A stretch of 64,000 nt of DNA from CAZLIC01 sp964559535 (GCA_964559535.1 CAZLIC010000016.1:1-64000); one strand, 5' to 3'. Numbered from the stretch's first letter, positions 6,981 through 15,503 are shown. The notes: generated by a model from the sequence alone, not told the origin. Made by a program: numbers and translations.

Positions 6981-9340
6981 GCGGGCCTTTCCTTCAGCAG
7001 GGCGTTCAGCGCCTGTTCGTCCAGTGTCGCCGCCGCCGCGTCGGCCGCCTGCCGCAGCTGGAAATCGCGCTGCGCGGCCGACAGGCAGATGCCCTCCTCG
7101 GCAAAGCGGCGGGCGATCTGGTGGTTGATCTCGGACCGCACCTCGGGGCTGAAGTTCACATCCCGCAGGATCAGCCGGATCTCGAAGGTCATCACCTCGG
7201 GGCCGAAACCGGTGAACACCACGATGGGCGTGGGGTTCAGCAACGCCATCGGCTGATCGGCCGCAATCTCGCGCAGCACGCGGTCCACCACGCGGCTGTC
7301 CTCGGTAAAGGGCACAGCCACGGGCACCACCAGCCGCCCCGACAGGCTGAAGCGCGTCCAGTTCGTGACACGCCCCGTCACCAGGTCGGCGTTCGGCACA
7401 ATCACATCGGCACGGTCAAAGGTCTGGATGCGGGTGGACCGCACCGAAATCGCCTTCACGATCCCCGACACCGGGCCCACCTCGATCCAGTCGCCCTCGC
7501 TGACCGGGCGCTCGATCAACAGGATGATGCCCGACACGAAGTTCGACACGATGGTCTGCAGTCCGAAACCGATGCCCACCGACAGCGCCCCGGCCACGAT
7601 GGCCAGCCCCGACAAATCGATCCCCGCGGCGTTGATGGCGGCCAGCGCGGCCAGGAAGATGCCGACATAGCCTGTGCCCGACACCACGGCGTTCTGTCCG
7701 CCGGGGTCCAGCCGGGTCTTGGGCAGGACAGTGGATTTCAGCGCCCCCTGCAGCAGCCGCGTGGCGCCATAGCCCAGGGCAAAGACCGCCGCAAAGACAA
7801 GGAAACTGCCGGGCGAGATGCGCGCCCCGCCCAAGGTAAAGCCCTCGCGCACACGGGCGTAGATCTCCACGATGTCCGACCCGCGCACCCCCCAGATCAG
7901 CGCGAACAAGGGCATCGACAGCACCGTCAGCGCAAACCCGGTCAGGACCGGCCCAAGCCCGTCGCGCGCGGCTTCTCCCCCGGTGATCCAGGCAAAGACC
8001 TCGGCCGACAGCTGCTGCAGCACCAGGATCAGGCCCGCCAGCCCCAGCGACAGGGCCATCGGATAGACGATGCCATGCCCCGCAGGCAGGTAACCCACGG
8101 CGCCCAGCAAGGGCCCGGCCGCGCCTGTGGCGATGGAAAGCCGCGCAAGCAATCCGACGATGCGGTCACGATAGGTCAGGGGCTCGTCCGGGTTGTGTGC
8201 CGATGCAACGCGGGCGCGAATGACAAAGCCCAGCCGCACCAGCACCAGACCGGTCACGGCAATGCCCGGAAACATCAGCGTGGCCGCCGCAGCATCGTCC
8301 AGCCGAAGCGGGTCGAACAGGACGCGGCGCACAACCTCGACGGCGCACAACAGGCCCAGCAGCAGCGTCCATACCCAGCCCCGGCCGTGCCTTGTGCCGA
8401 CAAAGGGTCCGGTGCCGTCGTCGGGGAACAGGCGGAAGGCCAGCCAGCGCGCAAAGAACAGCACCAGCCCCGCGACAAGAATGCCGTCCAGCAGGGTCTG
8501 CATCTGCGGCCCCGGAATGCCGGTGATGCGGATTGCGGCGACCAGCGCATGCAGCCCGCTCAGCGGCACCAGGATCTGCCCCAGCGAGGCGGCAAAGGCC
8601 AGCACCCGCCGCCTTGGCAGCGATGCCCCCGCCATCAGCTCGGCCGGCAGCGCATCGAACCAGCGCCGCCCCCGCCACAACAGCAGCACCGCCAGAACCG
8701 TCAGCCCCACAGCCCCCGGCAGACGCGCCACCACCGCGGCGCGGCGCTCGGCATCGGTCACCGGGCTCAGCGCCTCGCTTCCCAGTTTCAAAAGCTCGTT
8801 CCGCAGGGCCGTCAGCCCCGCCGCCCAGTTCGCCGGGTTCAGCGGCGACGGCAGCAGGCGCGTCAGTGCCGCCGCCTGCCGTTCGCGCAATTGCCGGTCG
8901 ATCTCGCGGATCAGGCCGTCCGCGCGGCTGTAGGCCTCTTCTGCGGCAATCACCGGTGACTGCAACTGCAGCAACTGTTCGGTCAGGGCGCGGCGGCGTT
9001 CGGCGATCTCGGGCGCATCGACCGCGCCGTCAACGGGCGCGGGGCCCAGCGCAGCGATCTGACCGCGCAATGTGGTAATGCGGGCGCCGTTCTCGCCCTG
9101 CGCGGCCAGAAAGGCAGCGCGCCAGTCGGCCACCCGTCCGCGCACCTGTTCCAGCAGCGGAACCGAGGCGATGCCCCCCGCCACCAGCGATTCCGCCCGT
9201 CCGGCCACGGTGTTCCAGGCGCCATAGTCCAGCGACGTGCCCTGCTGTGCCAAGGCGGGCACCACGGCCAGCCAAAGCGCGGCCAGCCAAAGCACGGCCA
9301 GACGGGCCGCCAGGTGCCCGCGCAGGCGCAGACCCGTCAT
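6977..9340 (-). CDS. DUF3772 / MscS-family mechanosensitive channel
   Basis: A 787-aa member of the large MscS (MscK/YbdG-like) group. A signal peptide (MTGLRLRGHLAARLAV to ALAQQ) precedes a periplasmic coiled-coil domain of about 170 residues matching DUF3772 (repeated Glu/Arg/Gln heptads). Then come about ten membrane helices and the conserved pore-lining TM3 plus beta domain (GALSVGIGFGLQTIVSNFVSGIILLIERP region, residues about 575-605, then EGDWIEVGPVSGIV). The start at 9340 is preferred over an in-frame upstream start because the signal peptide begins there and the ATG overlaps the cysK stop by four bases. It probably gates solute release on hypo-osmotic shock. Confidence 0.88.
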   Translation of the reverse strand: MTGLRLRGHLAARLAVLWLAALWLAVVPALAQQGTSLDYGAWNTVAGRAESLVAGGIASVPLLEQVRGRVADWRAAFLAAQGENGARITTLRGQIAALGPAPVDGAVDAPEIAERRRALTEQLLQLQSPVIAAEEAYSRADGLIREIDRQLRERQAAALTRLLPSPLNPANWAAGLTALRNELLKLGSEALSPVTDAERRAAVVARLPGAVGLTVLAVLLLWRGRRWFDALPAELMAGASLPRRRVLAFAASLGQILVPLSGLHALVAAIRITGIPGPQMQTLLDGILVAGLVLFFARWLAFRLFPDDGTGPFVGTRHGRGWVWTLLLGLLCAVEVVRRVLFDPLRLDDAAAATLMFPGIAVTGLVLVRLGFVIRARVASAHNPDEPLTYRDRIVGLLARLSIATGAAGPLLGAVGYLPAGHGIVYPMALSLGLAGLILVLQQLSAEVFAWITGGEAARDGLGPVLTGFALTVLSMPLFALIWGVRGSDIVEIYARVREGFTLGGARISPGSFLVFAAVFALGYGATRLLQGALKSTVLPKTRLDPGGQNAVVSGTGYVGIFLAALAAINAAGIDLSGLAIVAGALSVGIGFGLQTIVSNFVSGIILLIERPVSEGDWIEVGPVSGIVKAISVRSTRIQTFDRADVIVPNADLVTGRVTNWTRFSLSGRLVVPVAVPFTEDSRVVDRVLREIAADQPMALLNPTPIVVFTGFGPEVMTFEIRLILRDVNFSPEVRSEINHQIARRFAEEGICLSAAQRDFQLRQAADAAAATLDEQALNALLKERPA

Positions 9341-10371
9341 GTATCGGCGAAAACGGAAGGAATGGCGCGCGGCGCGCGATCCAGCCAATCGGGCACCGGC
9401 AGGCCCTTTTCCTTCAGGAACGCGGGGTTGTACAGCTTGGACTGATAGCGGCTGCCATAGTCGCACAGGATGGTCACGATGGTGTGCCCCGGACCCATCG
9501 CCTTTGCCATGCGGATGGCCCCGGCGATGTTGATGCCGGTGGACCCGCCCATGCACAGCCCTTCATCCTTCAACAGGTCGAACACAATGGGCAGCGCCTC
9601 GGCATCGGGTATGCGCCAGCTGAAATCGGGCTTGAAGCCGTCCAGGTTCGCCGTGATGCGGCCCTGACCGATGCCTTCGGTGATGGACGACCCGGGGCTT
9701 TCCAGCACGCCCTCGGTGTAGAAGCTGTGCAGCGCCGCGCCTTCCGGGTCGGCCAGGCCGATCTTCACACCCTTCGGCTGCAACGCCAGGGCCACGCCCG
9801 CCAGCGTGCCGCCCGACCCGACCGCGCAGATGAACCCGTCAACCTTGCCCTGCGTCTGCTCCCAAACCTCGGGTCCGGTCGTTTCCACATGCGCCTGCCG
9901 GTTCGCCACGTTGTCAAACTGGTTGGCCCAGATCGCCCCGTTCGGCTCGGTGCGCGCCAGCTCCTCGGCCAGGCGGCCGGAATAGCGGACATAGTTGTTC
10001 GGGTTGCGGTAGGGCGCCGCGGGCACCTGCACCAGCTCGGCCCCGGCCAGCCGCAGCATGTCCTTCTTTTCCTGGCTCTGCGTCTCGGGGATCACGATCA
10101 CCGTGCGGAACCCCATGCTGGCGCCCACCAGCGCCAGCCCGATTCCGGTGTTCCCCGCCGTGCCTTCCACAATCGTGCCGCCCGGCCGCAGTTCGCCCCG
10201 CGCCACGGCATCGCGGATGATGTACAGCGCCGCACGGTCCTTCACCGACTGGCCGGGGTTCAGGAACTCGCACTTGCCCAGGATCTCGCAGCCGGTCAGT
10301 TCGCTGGCCTTGCGCAGGCGGATCAGCGGCGTCTGCCCGATGGCATCGGCAAGGTCGGATGACAGGCGCAT
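9337..10371 (-). CDS. cysK: cysteine synthase A family protein (long form)
   Basis: A 344-aa PLP-dependent enzyme that joins sulfide to O-acetylserine. The PLP lysine lies in NPGQSVKDRAA (about residue 44), the phosphate loop is GTAGNTGIG, and the active-site GSGGTLAG follows. It is about 30 residues longer at the C terminus than E. coli CysK, with NPGQ in place of NPSFS-type spacing. That is the form often found in Alphaproteobacteria beside the standard enzyme, and a related beta-replacement activity is possible. It heads the minus-strand run of three overlapping genes (channel, AlaX). The start at 10371 has AGGAG-like sequence just upstream. Confidence 0.88.
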   Translation of the reverse strand: MRLSSDLADAIGQTPLIRLRKASELTGCEILGKCEFLNPGQSVKDRAALYIIRDAVARGELRPGGTIVEGTAGNTGIGLALVGASMGFRTVIVIPETQSQEKKDMLRLAGAELVQVPAAPYRNPNNYVRYSGRLAEELARTEPNGAIWANQFDNVANRQAHVETTGPEVWEQTQGKVDGFICAVGSGGTLAGVALALQPKGVKIGLADPEGAALHSFYTEGVLESPGSSITEGIGQGRITANLDGFKPDFSWRIPDAEALPIVFDLLKDEGLCMGGSTGINIAGAIRMAKAMGPGHTIVTILCDYGSRYQSKLYNPAFLKEKGLPVPDWLDRAPRAIPSVFADT

Positions 10372-10423
10372 GGGCTCGCTCCTTTTCGGCTTGCGTCAGG
10401 CATAGGCGCCGCATGGGCGGAAC

Positions 10424-11818
10424 TCAAGTCTGGCTGCTCAGCGCCCAGGCATCCACCGGCGCCGATCGCCCCCGCAGCGCCAGCCCCGGGCAGGCGGTGA
10501 ACCCCGCCAGCGCCACATCGCCCGCCTCGGCCCGCACCCGCGCCGCCAGGGCCTCGCTGATCACCACCCGCGCCCCGACCTGGCGTGTCGCCGCCTCCAG
10601 CCGCGAGGCCACGTTCACGGTGTCGCCGACCACGGCAAATTCCAGCCGCCGCGACGGGCCCACGTCGCCCACGGTGGCCCGCCCGAAATGCACCCCCACC
10701 GAAACGCGCAAGCCTGCCCGCAGCGCATCGACCGCCACCACCACCGCCCGGGCGGCGCGCACCGCATTGGCCGCATCGCCCGGCTCCGGCACCGGCGTGC
10801 CGAAGGTCGCCATCACCCCGTCGCCCAGATACTTGTCCAGCGTGCCGCCATGGTCGAACACGATGGTCTCGATGACCGCATAGTACCGCTTCAGGAAGGC
10901 CAGCACCTCGGTCTCGCCATGCGTCTCGGCGTATTCGGTGAACCCCACCAGATCGACGAACATCACCGCAATCTCCTGGCTTTTCGGCGCCAGCGCATCG
11001 GACGACGCACGCGCCAGCCGGTCCACGATGGTGGGCGCAAAATAGCGTGACAGGTTCTCGCGCTCGGCCGCCAGCCGGGCTTGCCGCAAGAGCAGCTGGT
11101 TCGACCGCCAGCCCTTCAGCGTCAGCGCCCCGGCGACAATCACGAACACCAGCGCCTCCTGCACCCGCAGGGTCCACTGCACCGCGTTCAGGTTCACAAA
11201 CCCCAGGACGTCGGTGTTGCCCAGCGTTTCTGCCACCAGCCGGGCGGCCTCGTCGGCCACCGGATACTCGGCCCCGAACAGATCCACCGCCAGCACCGCC
11301 AGCAGCCACAGCCCCGCCGCCGTCAGGCCCACCGTCCACACCGTGCGCCAGGAATAGGCCAGCGTCGCCAGGGCCAACACCAGGTAAAGGTACTGGAACG
11401 TCCCCCAGCGAAACCCGAAGGCCGTGGGGGCGGCCACCGACGCAAACGGGTTCGGCACCACCGCAAGGAAGATCAGCAGCACGATGTCGAACAGGATCAT
11501 CGCCAGTTCCGGCAAGGACCGCCCGATGCGCGCAAAGCGCGCGCGCAACCGACCGCTGAACCAGAACAGCGCCAGCATCGCCTCGTAGTACACCACGCCC
11601 CAGTGCGGGTTCAGGAACGGCAGGAACAGCGCGATGATGACCACCGCCGTGTCCCGGCCCACCGAGGCAATGCGGCGGCCGATGCGCTGCTCGTCCAGCA
11701 GCGCCTGCCGCAGCACCGGGTCGGTGGCAATCATCTCGGCCTCGGCATCGGCGGTGGCCAGCACGCGGGGCAGGAATTTCCAACGCTGCCGTCGCAGTTG
11801 GTCTGGGGCAAAGGTCAT
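10424..11818 (-). CDS. membrane-bound class III adenylate/guanylate cyclase
   Basis: A 464-aa cyclase. About six membrane helices occupy residues 60-240 (MASE-like sensor region), followed by a linker (RYFAPTIVDRLA) and a class III catalytic domain from about 265. The two metal-binding aspartates are in MFVDLVGFTEYAE and DKYLGDGVMATFG, and the transition-state Asn-Arg pair appears in VVGDTVNVASRLE. It should make cAMP, or cGMP, in response to a signal read by the membrane domain. It stands alone, separated by a repeat from the next gene. Confidence 0.9.
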   Translation of the reverse strand: MTFAPDQLRRQRWKFLPRVLATADAEAEMIATDPVLRQALLDEQRIGRRIASVGRDTAVVIIALFLPFLNPHWGVVYYEAMLALFWFSGRLRARFARIGRSLPELAMILFDIVLLIFLAVVPNPFASVAAPTAFGFRWGTFQYLYLVLALATLAYSWRTVWTVGLTAAGLWLLAVLAVDLFGAEYPVADEAARLVAETLGNTDVLGFVNLNAVQWTLRVQEALVFVIVAGALTLKGWRSNQLLLRQARLAAERENLSRYFAPTIVDRLARASSDALAPKSQEIAVMFVDLVGFTEYAETHGETEVLAFLKRYYAVIETIVFDHGGTLDKYLGDGVMATFGTPVPEPGDAANAVRAARAVVVAVDALRAGLRVSVGVHFGRATVGDVGPSRRLEFAVVGDTVNVASRLEAATRQVGARVVISEALAARVRAEAGDVALAGFTACPGLALRGRSAPVDAWALSSQT

Positions 11819-11869
11819 GTGCGCCTCGGGATCGGGTGCCCGCAGGGTGCCAGACCGGGGGCGCCTTGG

Positions 11870-11891
11870 GTAGGGCGGGGTTCACCCCGCC
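11870..11891. repeat. GTAGGGCGGGG palindromic repeat, copy A
   Basis: A 22-bp unit starting GTAGGGCGGGG, with an 18-bp near-perfect internal palindrome. Exact copies recur at 27641-27662 (same strand) and 27612-27633 (opposite strand). Here it lies between the cyclase start and the stop codon of the RbsD/FucU gene. It is a REP-like intergenic element. Confidence 0.85.
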
Positions 11892-12356
11892 TTAGGTGCC
11901 CAGGTCCGGCAGGGTCACGACGCCCTTCTTCAGGATGAAACAGCCATAGGGCCCGCTGTCGGCCGTGCGCACAATGGCAAAGGCCCTGCGCGCAGCGGCA
12001 TAGAAATCGAACCGCTCCACCGCCTGCATGGCCACGGGCCGCCCCTCGGCCGCGTCAATCACCGCCTGCATCCGCGCAAACACCGGCACCACGCCGTCGG
12101 GGTTGCCCACCACATGCATCCGCGTCACCGGCGCGGGCACGAAGGTATCCAGCGGCATCAGGCTCAGGATCGCGCGCGCCGCCGCGGGAATATCGCATCC
12201 CGCCATGTCCACCAGCCGGCCGTGGGTCGTGTCGGCGGCAATGCTGGCGGCCGGGTGGTTCACGTCGCAGATCACCAGATCGTCGCCATGCCCCATCAGC
12301 ATCAGCACATGGACGATCTCGGCCGAAAGCCGCTGGTCGATCCCTTTCAGCACCAC
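11892..12356 (-). CDS. RbsD/FucU family sugar mutarotase, copy 1
   Basis: A 154-aa protein of the RbsD/FucU fold, which interconverts pyranose/furanose or alpha/beta anomers of sugars such as ribose or fucose. The conserved catalytic region LMLMGHGDDLVICD (His-Gly-Asp, residues about 20-30) and the RFDFYAAARRAF and YGCFILKKGVV motifs place it nearer FucU. It starts with GTG (12356, or the next GTG at 12353); no in-frame ATG exists. It is last in the minus-strand sugar ABC block, after two permease genes. A paralogue lies at 23586, which is unusual in one locus. Confidence 0.85.
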   Translation of the reverse strand: MVLKGIDQRLSAEIVHVLMLMGHGDDLVICDVNHPAASIAADTTHGRLVDMAGCDIPAAARAILSLMPLDTFVPAPVTRMHVVGNPDGVVPVFARMQAVIDAAEGRPVAMQAVERFDFYAAARRAFAIVRTADSGPYGCFILKKGVVTLPDLGT

Positions 12357-12397
12357 CGCCCCCGATTCATGAAGAAATCGCTAACGCGACCGCGCAA

Positions 12398-12442
12398 CGC
12401 ATTGATTTCATTGACATGACATACGTGTCCCACGCTGGGACA
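12398..12442 (-). repeat. TGTCCCA-N3-TGGGACA composite element, copy 1
   Basis: Directly after the permease stop codon is a perfect 7+7 palindrome, TGTCCCA-N3-TGGGACA (12426-12442). On the minus strand it is followed, 11 bases on, by T-N-AATGAA-N-TCAA. The same two-part element, with the same spacing, occurs after glpK at 39168-39212. Its role is unknown: it could be a terminator, a processing hairpin or an operator. Confidence 0.7.
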
Positions 12443-13375
12443 TCACTTCACCGCCCCCGCGGCCATGCCCTTGATGATGTAGCGCTCCAGCACCACGCCG
12501 ATCACCACCAGCGGCAGGATCGCGGCGGTGGACAGCGCCGCCATCGACCACCAGGAAATCCCCTGGCTGCCGGTCTGCGATGCCACCATCACCGGCAGCG
12601 TGTTGGCATAGGTCGAGGTCAGGAGTGCCGCGAAGAAGTATTCGTTCCAGGTCAGCACAAGGCTCAGGATGAAGGCCGCCACCATGCCGGGCAGCGCGAT
12701 GGGCAGGATGATCGTCAGGAACGCCCCCCAGATCGAAAGGCCGTCCACCAGCGCCGCCTCTTCCAGCTCGGTCGGGATCGAGGCGAACTGGTCGCGCATG
12801 ATCCAGATCACGATCGGCAACACCGACAGGGTGTACAGCAGGATCAGCCCCACGCGGCTGTCCAGAAGGTCCAGCTCGCGGTACAGCACCAGGAAGGGCA
12901 GGGCCAGCACCACCGGCGGCAGGATCAGCTGCGACAGGAAGAAGAAGCTGATGTCCTGGTTCTTCATCCAGGCCCAGCGATAGGAAAACCGCGACAGGCC
13001 ATAGGCCGCCAGCGCTCCCAGCACCACCGCCAGGGTCGAGGACACCAGCGCGATCACCAGCGAATTCATGAACCGCTTCAGGAACTCGGCCCGCACGGTG
13101 GACTCATTGCCGATGGTGTCGGGCGAAAGGCCCAGTGACCGCAGGCCCAGCCAGCTTGGGTCATAGTCCACCCAGGGCACCAGCGCGCCCTTCATCACGT
13201 TCGGCGCCATCTTGAAGCTGGTGGTGACGGTCCAGTAGATCGGGAACAGGCAGATGACCGCCCACAGGATCAGCACGCCATAGACGGCAATCCGCCCCGA
13301 CCACCACTTCACCCGGAACGCCCGGTCGGCCTCGCCGTCGCGGAAAATCTGTGTGCTGTCAGTCATCTGCGCCAT
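12443..13375 (-). CDS. sugar ABC transporter permease, MalG type
   Basis: A 310-aa inner-membrane permease with six predicted helices. The cytoplasmic EAA loop reads EEAALVDGLSIWGAFLTIILP (residues about 210-230), which contacts the ATPase, and the C terminus ends GMAAGAVK as in the CUT1 family. The substrate is probably a mono- or disaccharide or polyol. It shares a base with the end of the companion permease gene. The matching binding protein is most likely the one at 20035-21672, now separated from this gene by the puc island, and the ATPase is probably the one at 21891. Confidence 0.92.
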   Translation of the reverse strand: MAQMTDSTQIFRDGEADRAFRVKWWSGRIAVYGVLILWAVICLFPIYWTVTTSFKMAPNVMKGALVPWVDYDPSWLGLRSLGLSPDTIGNESTVRAEFLKRFMNSLVIALVSSTLAVVLGALAAYGLSRFSYRWAWMKNQDISFFFLSQLILPPVVLALPFLVLYRELDLLDSRVGLILLYTLSVLPIVIWIMRDQFASIPTELEEAALVDGLSIWGAFLTIILPIALPGMVAAFILSLVLTWNEYFFAALLTSTYANTLPVMVASQTGSQGISWWSMAALSTAAILPLVVIGVVLERYIIKGMAAGAVK

Positions 13376-14487
13376 CAGGTGCGGGGCCTTGTCCAGCGGT
13401 CAGCCAGCTTCATCAGCACGGTCATGAAGATGATGATCAGGATCAGGTAGACGAAGGCCAAGAGCGTGCCGTACCCCACGTTCGACCGTTCCCGGTACTC
13501 GCGGAAGATGAAGGAGGTGACGGTGTCGGTGGCGCCGCCCGGCCCGCCCGAGGTGACGTTGATCACGATGTCGGCCAGTTTCAGCTTGAAGATGATGCGG
13601 ATCAGGATGGCCGTGATCGACACCGGCAGCATCAGCGGAAAGGTGATTTCCCAGAACGACTTCCACCCCGTGGCGCCGTCCACCCGGCTGGCTTCCTGCA
13701 GCTCTTTCGGGATCGCCTGCAGCCCGGCCAGCAGCATGATCATCATGAACGGAATGTAGGTCCAGGCGTCCATCGCCATGATGGTCAGCTTGGCGGTCCA
13801 AGGGTCGCCGAAGAAGCTGGGGTTGTCCACGCCCAGGGCCCGCGCCAGCCGCGCCAGCGGCCCGAACCGCGCCTCCAGCATCGACTTGCCGATCATCCAC
13901 GACACGGCCACAGGCGACAGCATCAGCGGCAGAAGGAAGGCCACCCGGAAGAACTTCCGCGCCCGGATCTGCCCGGCCAGGATCAGCGCCAGGCCGAAGG
14001 CTATGGCGTATTCCACCAGGATCGCGGCGGTGTACCACACCATGTTGCCCAACGCGTTCCAGTAAAACGGGTCGTGCCACATCTGCACGATGTTGGCGAC
14101 GCCGTTGAACCGGCGGCCGTCGGGGCTGGACAGGTTCCAGTCCGACAGCCCGATCAGCACGCCGAACAGCAGCGGAAACACGGTCAGCGACACCACGAAC
14201 AGCGCCGCGGGCAGCACGAACAGCACCCGTTTGCCTTGCTCGCCGCGCACCAGCACCTGCGCCCAGCACAATGCCACCGCCCAGGTGCAATAGGCGTAAA
14301 GCGTCGGCCGCCAGTTGGCAAAGCCGAAGTCCTGCCAGCCCAGCACCTGCGCCGTCTGTGCCGCCGCGATGGCCAGCAGCAGGATGCCCGAGCCCCAGAC
14401 GATCCCCTGCCCGAACCGCCTGCGTGCGATCGAGATGTCGTCGTTCGTGACGATATGGAGAAGGTCGCCGTTGCTCATGGCTGACAT
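13375..14487 (-). CDS. sugar ABC transporter permease, MalF type
   Basis: A 370-aa CUT1 permease with about eight helices and the EAA loop KELQEASRVDGATGWKSFWE. It pairs with the MalG-type gene that follows. The start is uncertain: GTG 14529, ATG 14487 and ATG 14478 are all in frame and none has a clear ribosome-binding site. That would fit loss of the native upstream region when the puc genes were placed here. A 13-base match to the left part of the 21.8-kb operator lies at 14481-14493. Assignment to the permease family is secure; the exact start is not. Confidence 0.88.
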   Translation of the reverse strand: MSAMSNGDLLHIVTNDDISIARRRFGQGIVWGSGILLLAIAAAQTAQVLGWQDFGFANWRPTLYAYCTWAVALCWAQVLVRGEQGKRVLFVLPAALFVVSLTVFPLLFGVLIGLSDWNLSSPDGRRFNGVANIVQMWHDPFYWNALGNMVWYTAAILVEYAIAFGLALILAGQIRARKFFRVAFLLPLMLSPVAVSWMIGKSMLEARFGPLARLARALGVDNPSFFGDPWTAKLTIMAMDAWTYIPFMMIMLLAGLQAIPKELQEASRVDGATGWKSFWEITFPLMLPVSITAILIRIIFKLKLADIVINVTSGGPGGATDTVTSFIFREYRERSNVGYGTLLAFVYLILIIIFMTVLMKLADRWTRPRT

Positions 14488-14529
14488 GTTAGCTGCCCGG
14501 TTCCGGTTCGGAAAGCCGTAAATCGACAC

Positions 14530-14743
14530 AGCCTTCCCGGCCCCTTTGCACCGCAGGAAAGAAGGGAACTGCCCATGGAATCAGCAGATGCCCTTTGCCC
14601 GGGCGCGATCCACGGCTTGGCGGTCTTGCAGCACGCCGCGGGGCGGTTCCAGCAGTCGGCCGCGCCGTGATCCGTCCAAGCCTTTGCGCAGAATGAATAT
14701 TGCTCTCTCTTTGCCACGGCCCGCCCGGAAACCGCGGCACAAG
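14530..14743. other. intergenic spacer between permease and puc promoter
   Basis: This is the left part of the 14488-14905 gap. It has no convincing gene: short open frames on both strands lack ribosome-binding sites and family motifs, and no inverted-repeat ends of a transposon are visible. It is the left junction of the inserted puc segment. Confidence 0.4.
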
Positions 14744-14787
14744 TGTACATGTGGCTTTACAGTTGAAGTTGTAATGACAAATTGACA
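14744..14787 (+). promoter_or_regulatory. two PpsR/CrtJ operators upstream of pucB
   Basis: Two TGT-N12-ACA palindromes lie at 14744-14761 and 14770-14787, 8 bp apart. This is the pair geometry bound cooperatively by the aerobic repressor PpsR (CrtJ) before puc, crt and bch promoters of Rhodobacter. A TTGACA overlaps the second site (14782-14787) and could be a -35 element. The pair predicts repression of the operon by oxygen and light. Confidence 0.85.
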
Positions 14788-14905
14788 TATTGTCGCAAGG
14801 TGCAGTGGGCCGGCGGGTCTGTAGCAGGGCCAGTGTTCCGGGCGAACAAGGTGTCGTCGGTTCGCCTCAGACAACATCCGACGACAGGGACTAAGGAGGA
14901 GCGAA

Positions 14906-15061
14906 ATGCCCAATGATCCGGACAGAGTCTGGCCGACTGGCCTGACGCTGAAAGAAGCAGAAGAAGTACACAGCTATCTGATCGATGGCACGCGCGTGTT
15001 CGGGGTGATTGCCCTGATCGCGCACATGCTGGTGGCCGTCACCACGCCGTGGCTCGGCTGA
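14906..15061 (+). CDS. pucB: light-harvesting complex 2 (B800-850 type) beta subunit
   Basis: A 51-aa single-helix antenna polypeptide that binds bacteriochlorophyll a and carotenoid in the peripheral LH2 ring of the inner membrane. It closely follows the Rhodobacter PucB pattern: VWPTGLTLKEAEEVH, then GTRVFGVIALIAHML, ending TTPWLG. His40 (in IAHML) is the B850 ligand, and His22 (in EEVHSYL) is the conserved N-terminal histidine. An ideal AAGGAGGA lies at 14893-14900, 5 bases before the ATG. It is too short for most ORF cut-offs. pucA follows 10 bases later. Confidence 0.96.
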   Translation: MPNDPDRVWPTGLTLKEAEEVHSYLIDGTRVFGVIALIAHMLVAVTTPWLG

Positions 15062-15071
15062 GGAGGGCGCC

Positions 15072-15377
15072 ATGAACAACGCGAAGATGTGGCTTGTCGT
15101 CAAGCCGACCGTCGGCGTTCCGCTGTTCCTGTCGGCCGTGGCCGTCGGGTCGTTTGCCGTCCATGTCGCCGTGCTCAGCAACACGACGTGGGTGTCGGAC
15201 TTCCTGTCGGGCAAGCCGCTGGGGGCCGGCTCGGCGTCCCTCGTCGTCGAGACGCCGGATGTCGCCAAAGCGTCCTTCAATCCGTCGGGCTCTCAGGAAG
15301 TGCTGATCAAGATGCCGGATGGCACCGTGACCCGTGCCGTCCTGACCCTGCCGGAATCGATGGCATCGCTGAACTGA
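15072..15377 (+). CDS. pucA: light-harvesting complex 2 alpha subunit with extended C terminus
   Basis: A 101-aa alpha antenna polypeptide. The first 50 residues are a normal PucA: MNNAKMWLVVKPTVGVP, the membrane helix, and His31 (FAVHVAVL) as bacteriochlorophyll ligand. At the end of the helix, NTTWVSDFLSG places Phe44 and Leu45 where B800-850 proteins carry Tyr44 and Tyr/Trp45. That replacement is known for the blue-shifted B800-820 (LH3) antenna. Residues 51-101 form a soluble tail, about doubling the usual length of 53-60 aa; long tails are known for Rhodobacter sphaeroides PucA2. A strong hairpin follows the stop. Confidence 0.95.
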   Translation: MNNAKMWLVVKPTVGVPLFLSAVAVGSFAVHVAVLSNTTWVSDFLSGKPLGAGSASLVVETPDVAKASFNPSGSQEVLIKMPDGTVTRAVLTLPESMASLN

Positions 15378-15382
15378 ACGGG

Positions 15383-15403
15383 CCCGCCCGGTCTCCGGGC
15401 GGG
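15383..15403 (+). terminator. hairpin between pucBA and pucC
   Basis: A perfect 9-bp GC stem (CCCGCCCGG / CCGGGCGGG) with loop TCT follows the pucA stop. It lacks a T-run, so it more likely stabilises the abundant pucBA message and partly limits read-through into pucC, as described for Rhodobacter puc operons. Confidence 0.75.
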
Positions 15404-15503
15404 TCAAGACCTGCGTGAGGCCCTTTGTCCTCTGGCATCGGGTCTCACCTGTTCACGCCAGGCGCCCGGCAATCGGGCGCCCGGGCCGCAATGGGTGACG
15501 CAC

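Noticed and set aside
7121..8959. A 612-codon open frame antisense to the MscS-type channel gene
   Set aside because: Composition (His, Gln, Arg, Pro repeats) is that of an antisense shadow, with no ribosome-binding site or domain. The channel gene on minus has recognisable pore motifs.
14546..14913. Short open frames on both strands in the gap upstream of pucB, considered as transposase remnants
   Set aside because: No transposase motif, terminal inverted repeats or target duplications are visible, and the PpsR sites overlap the frames.
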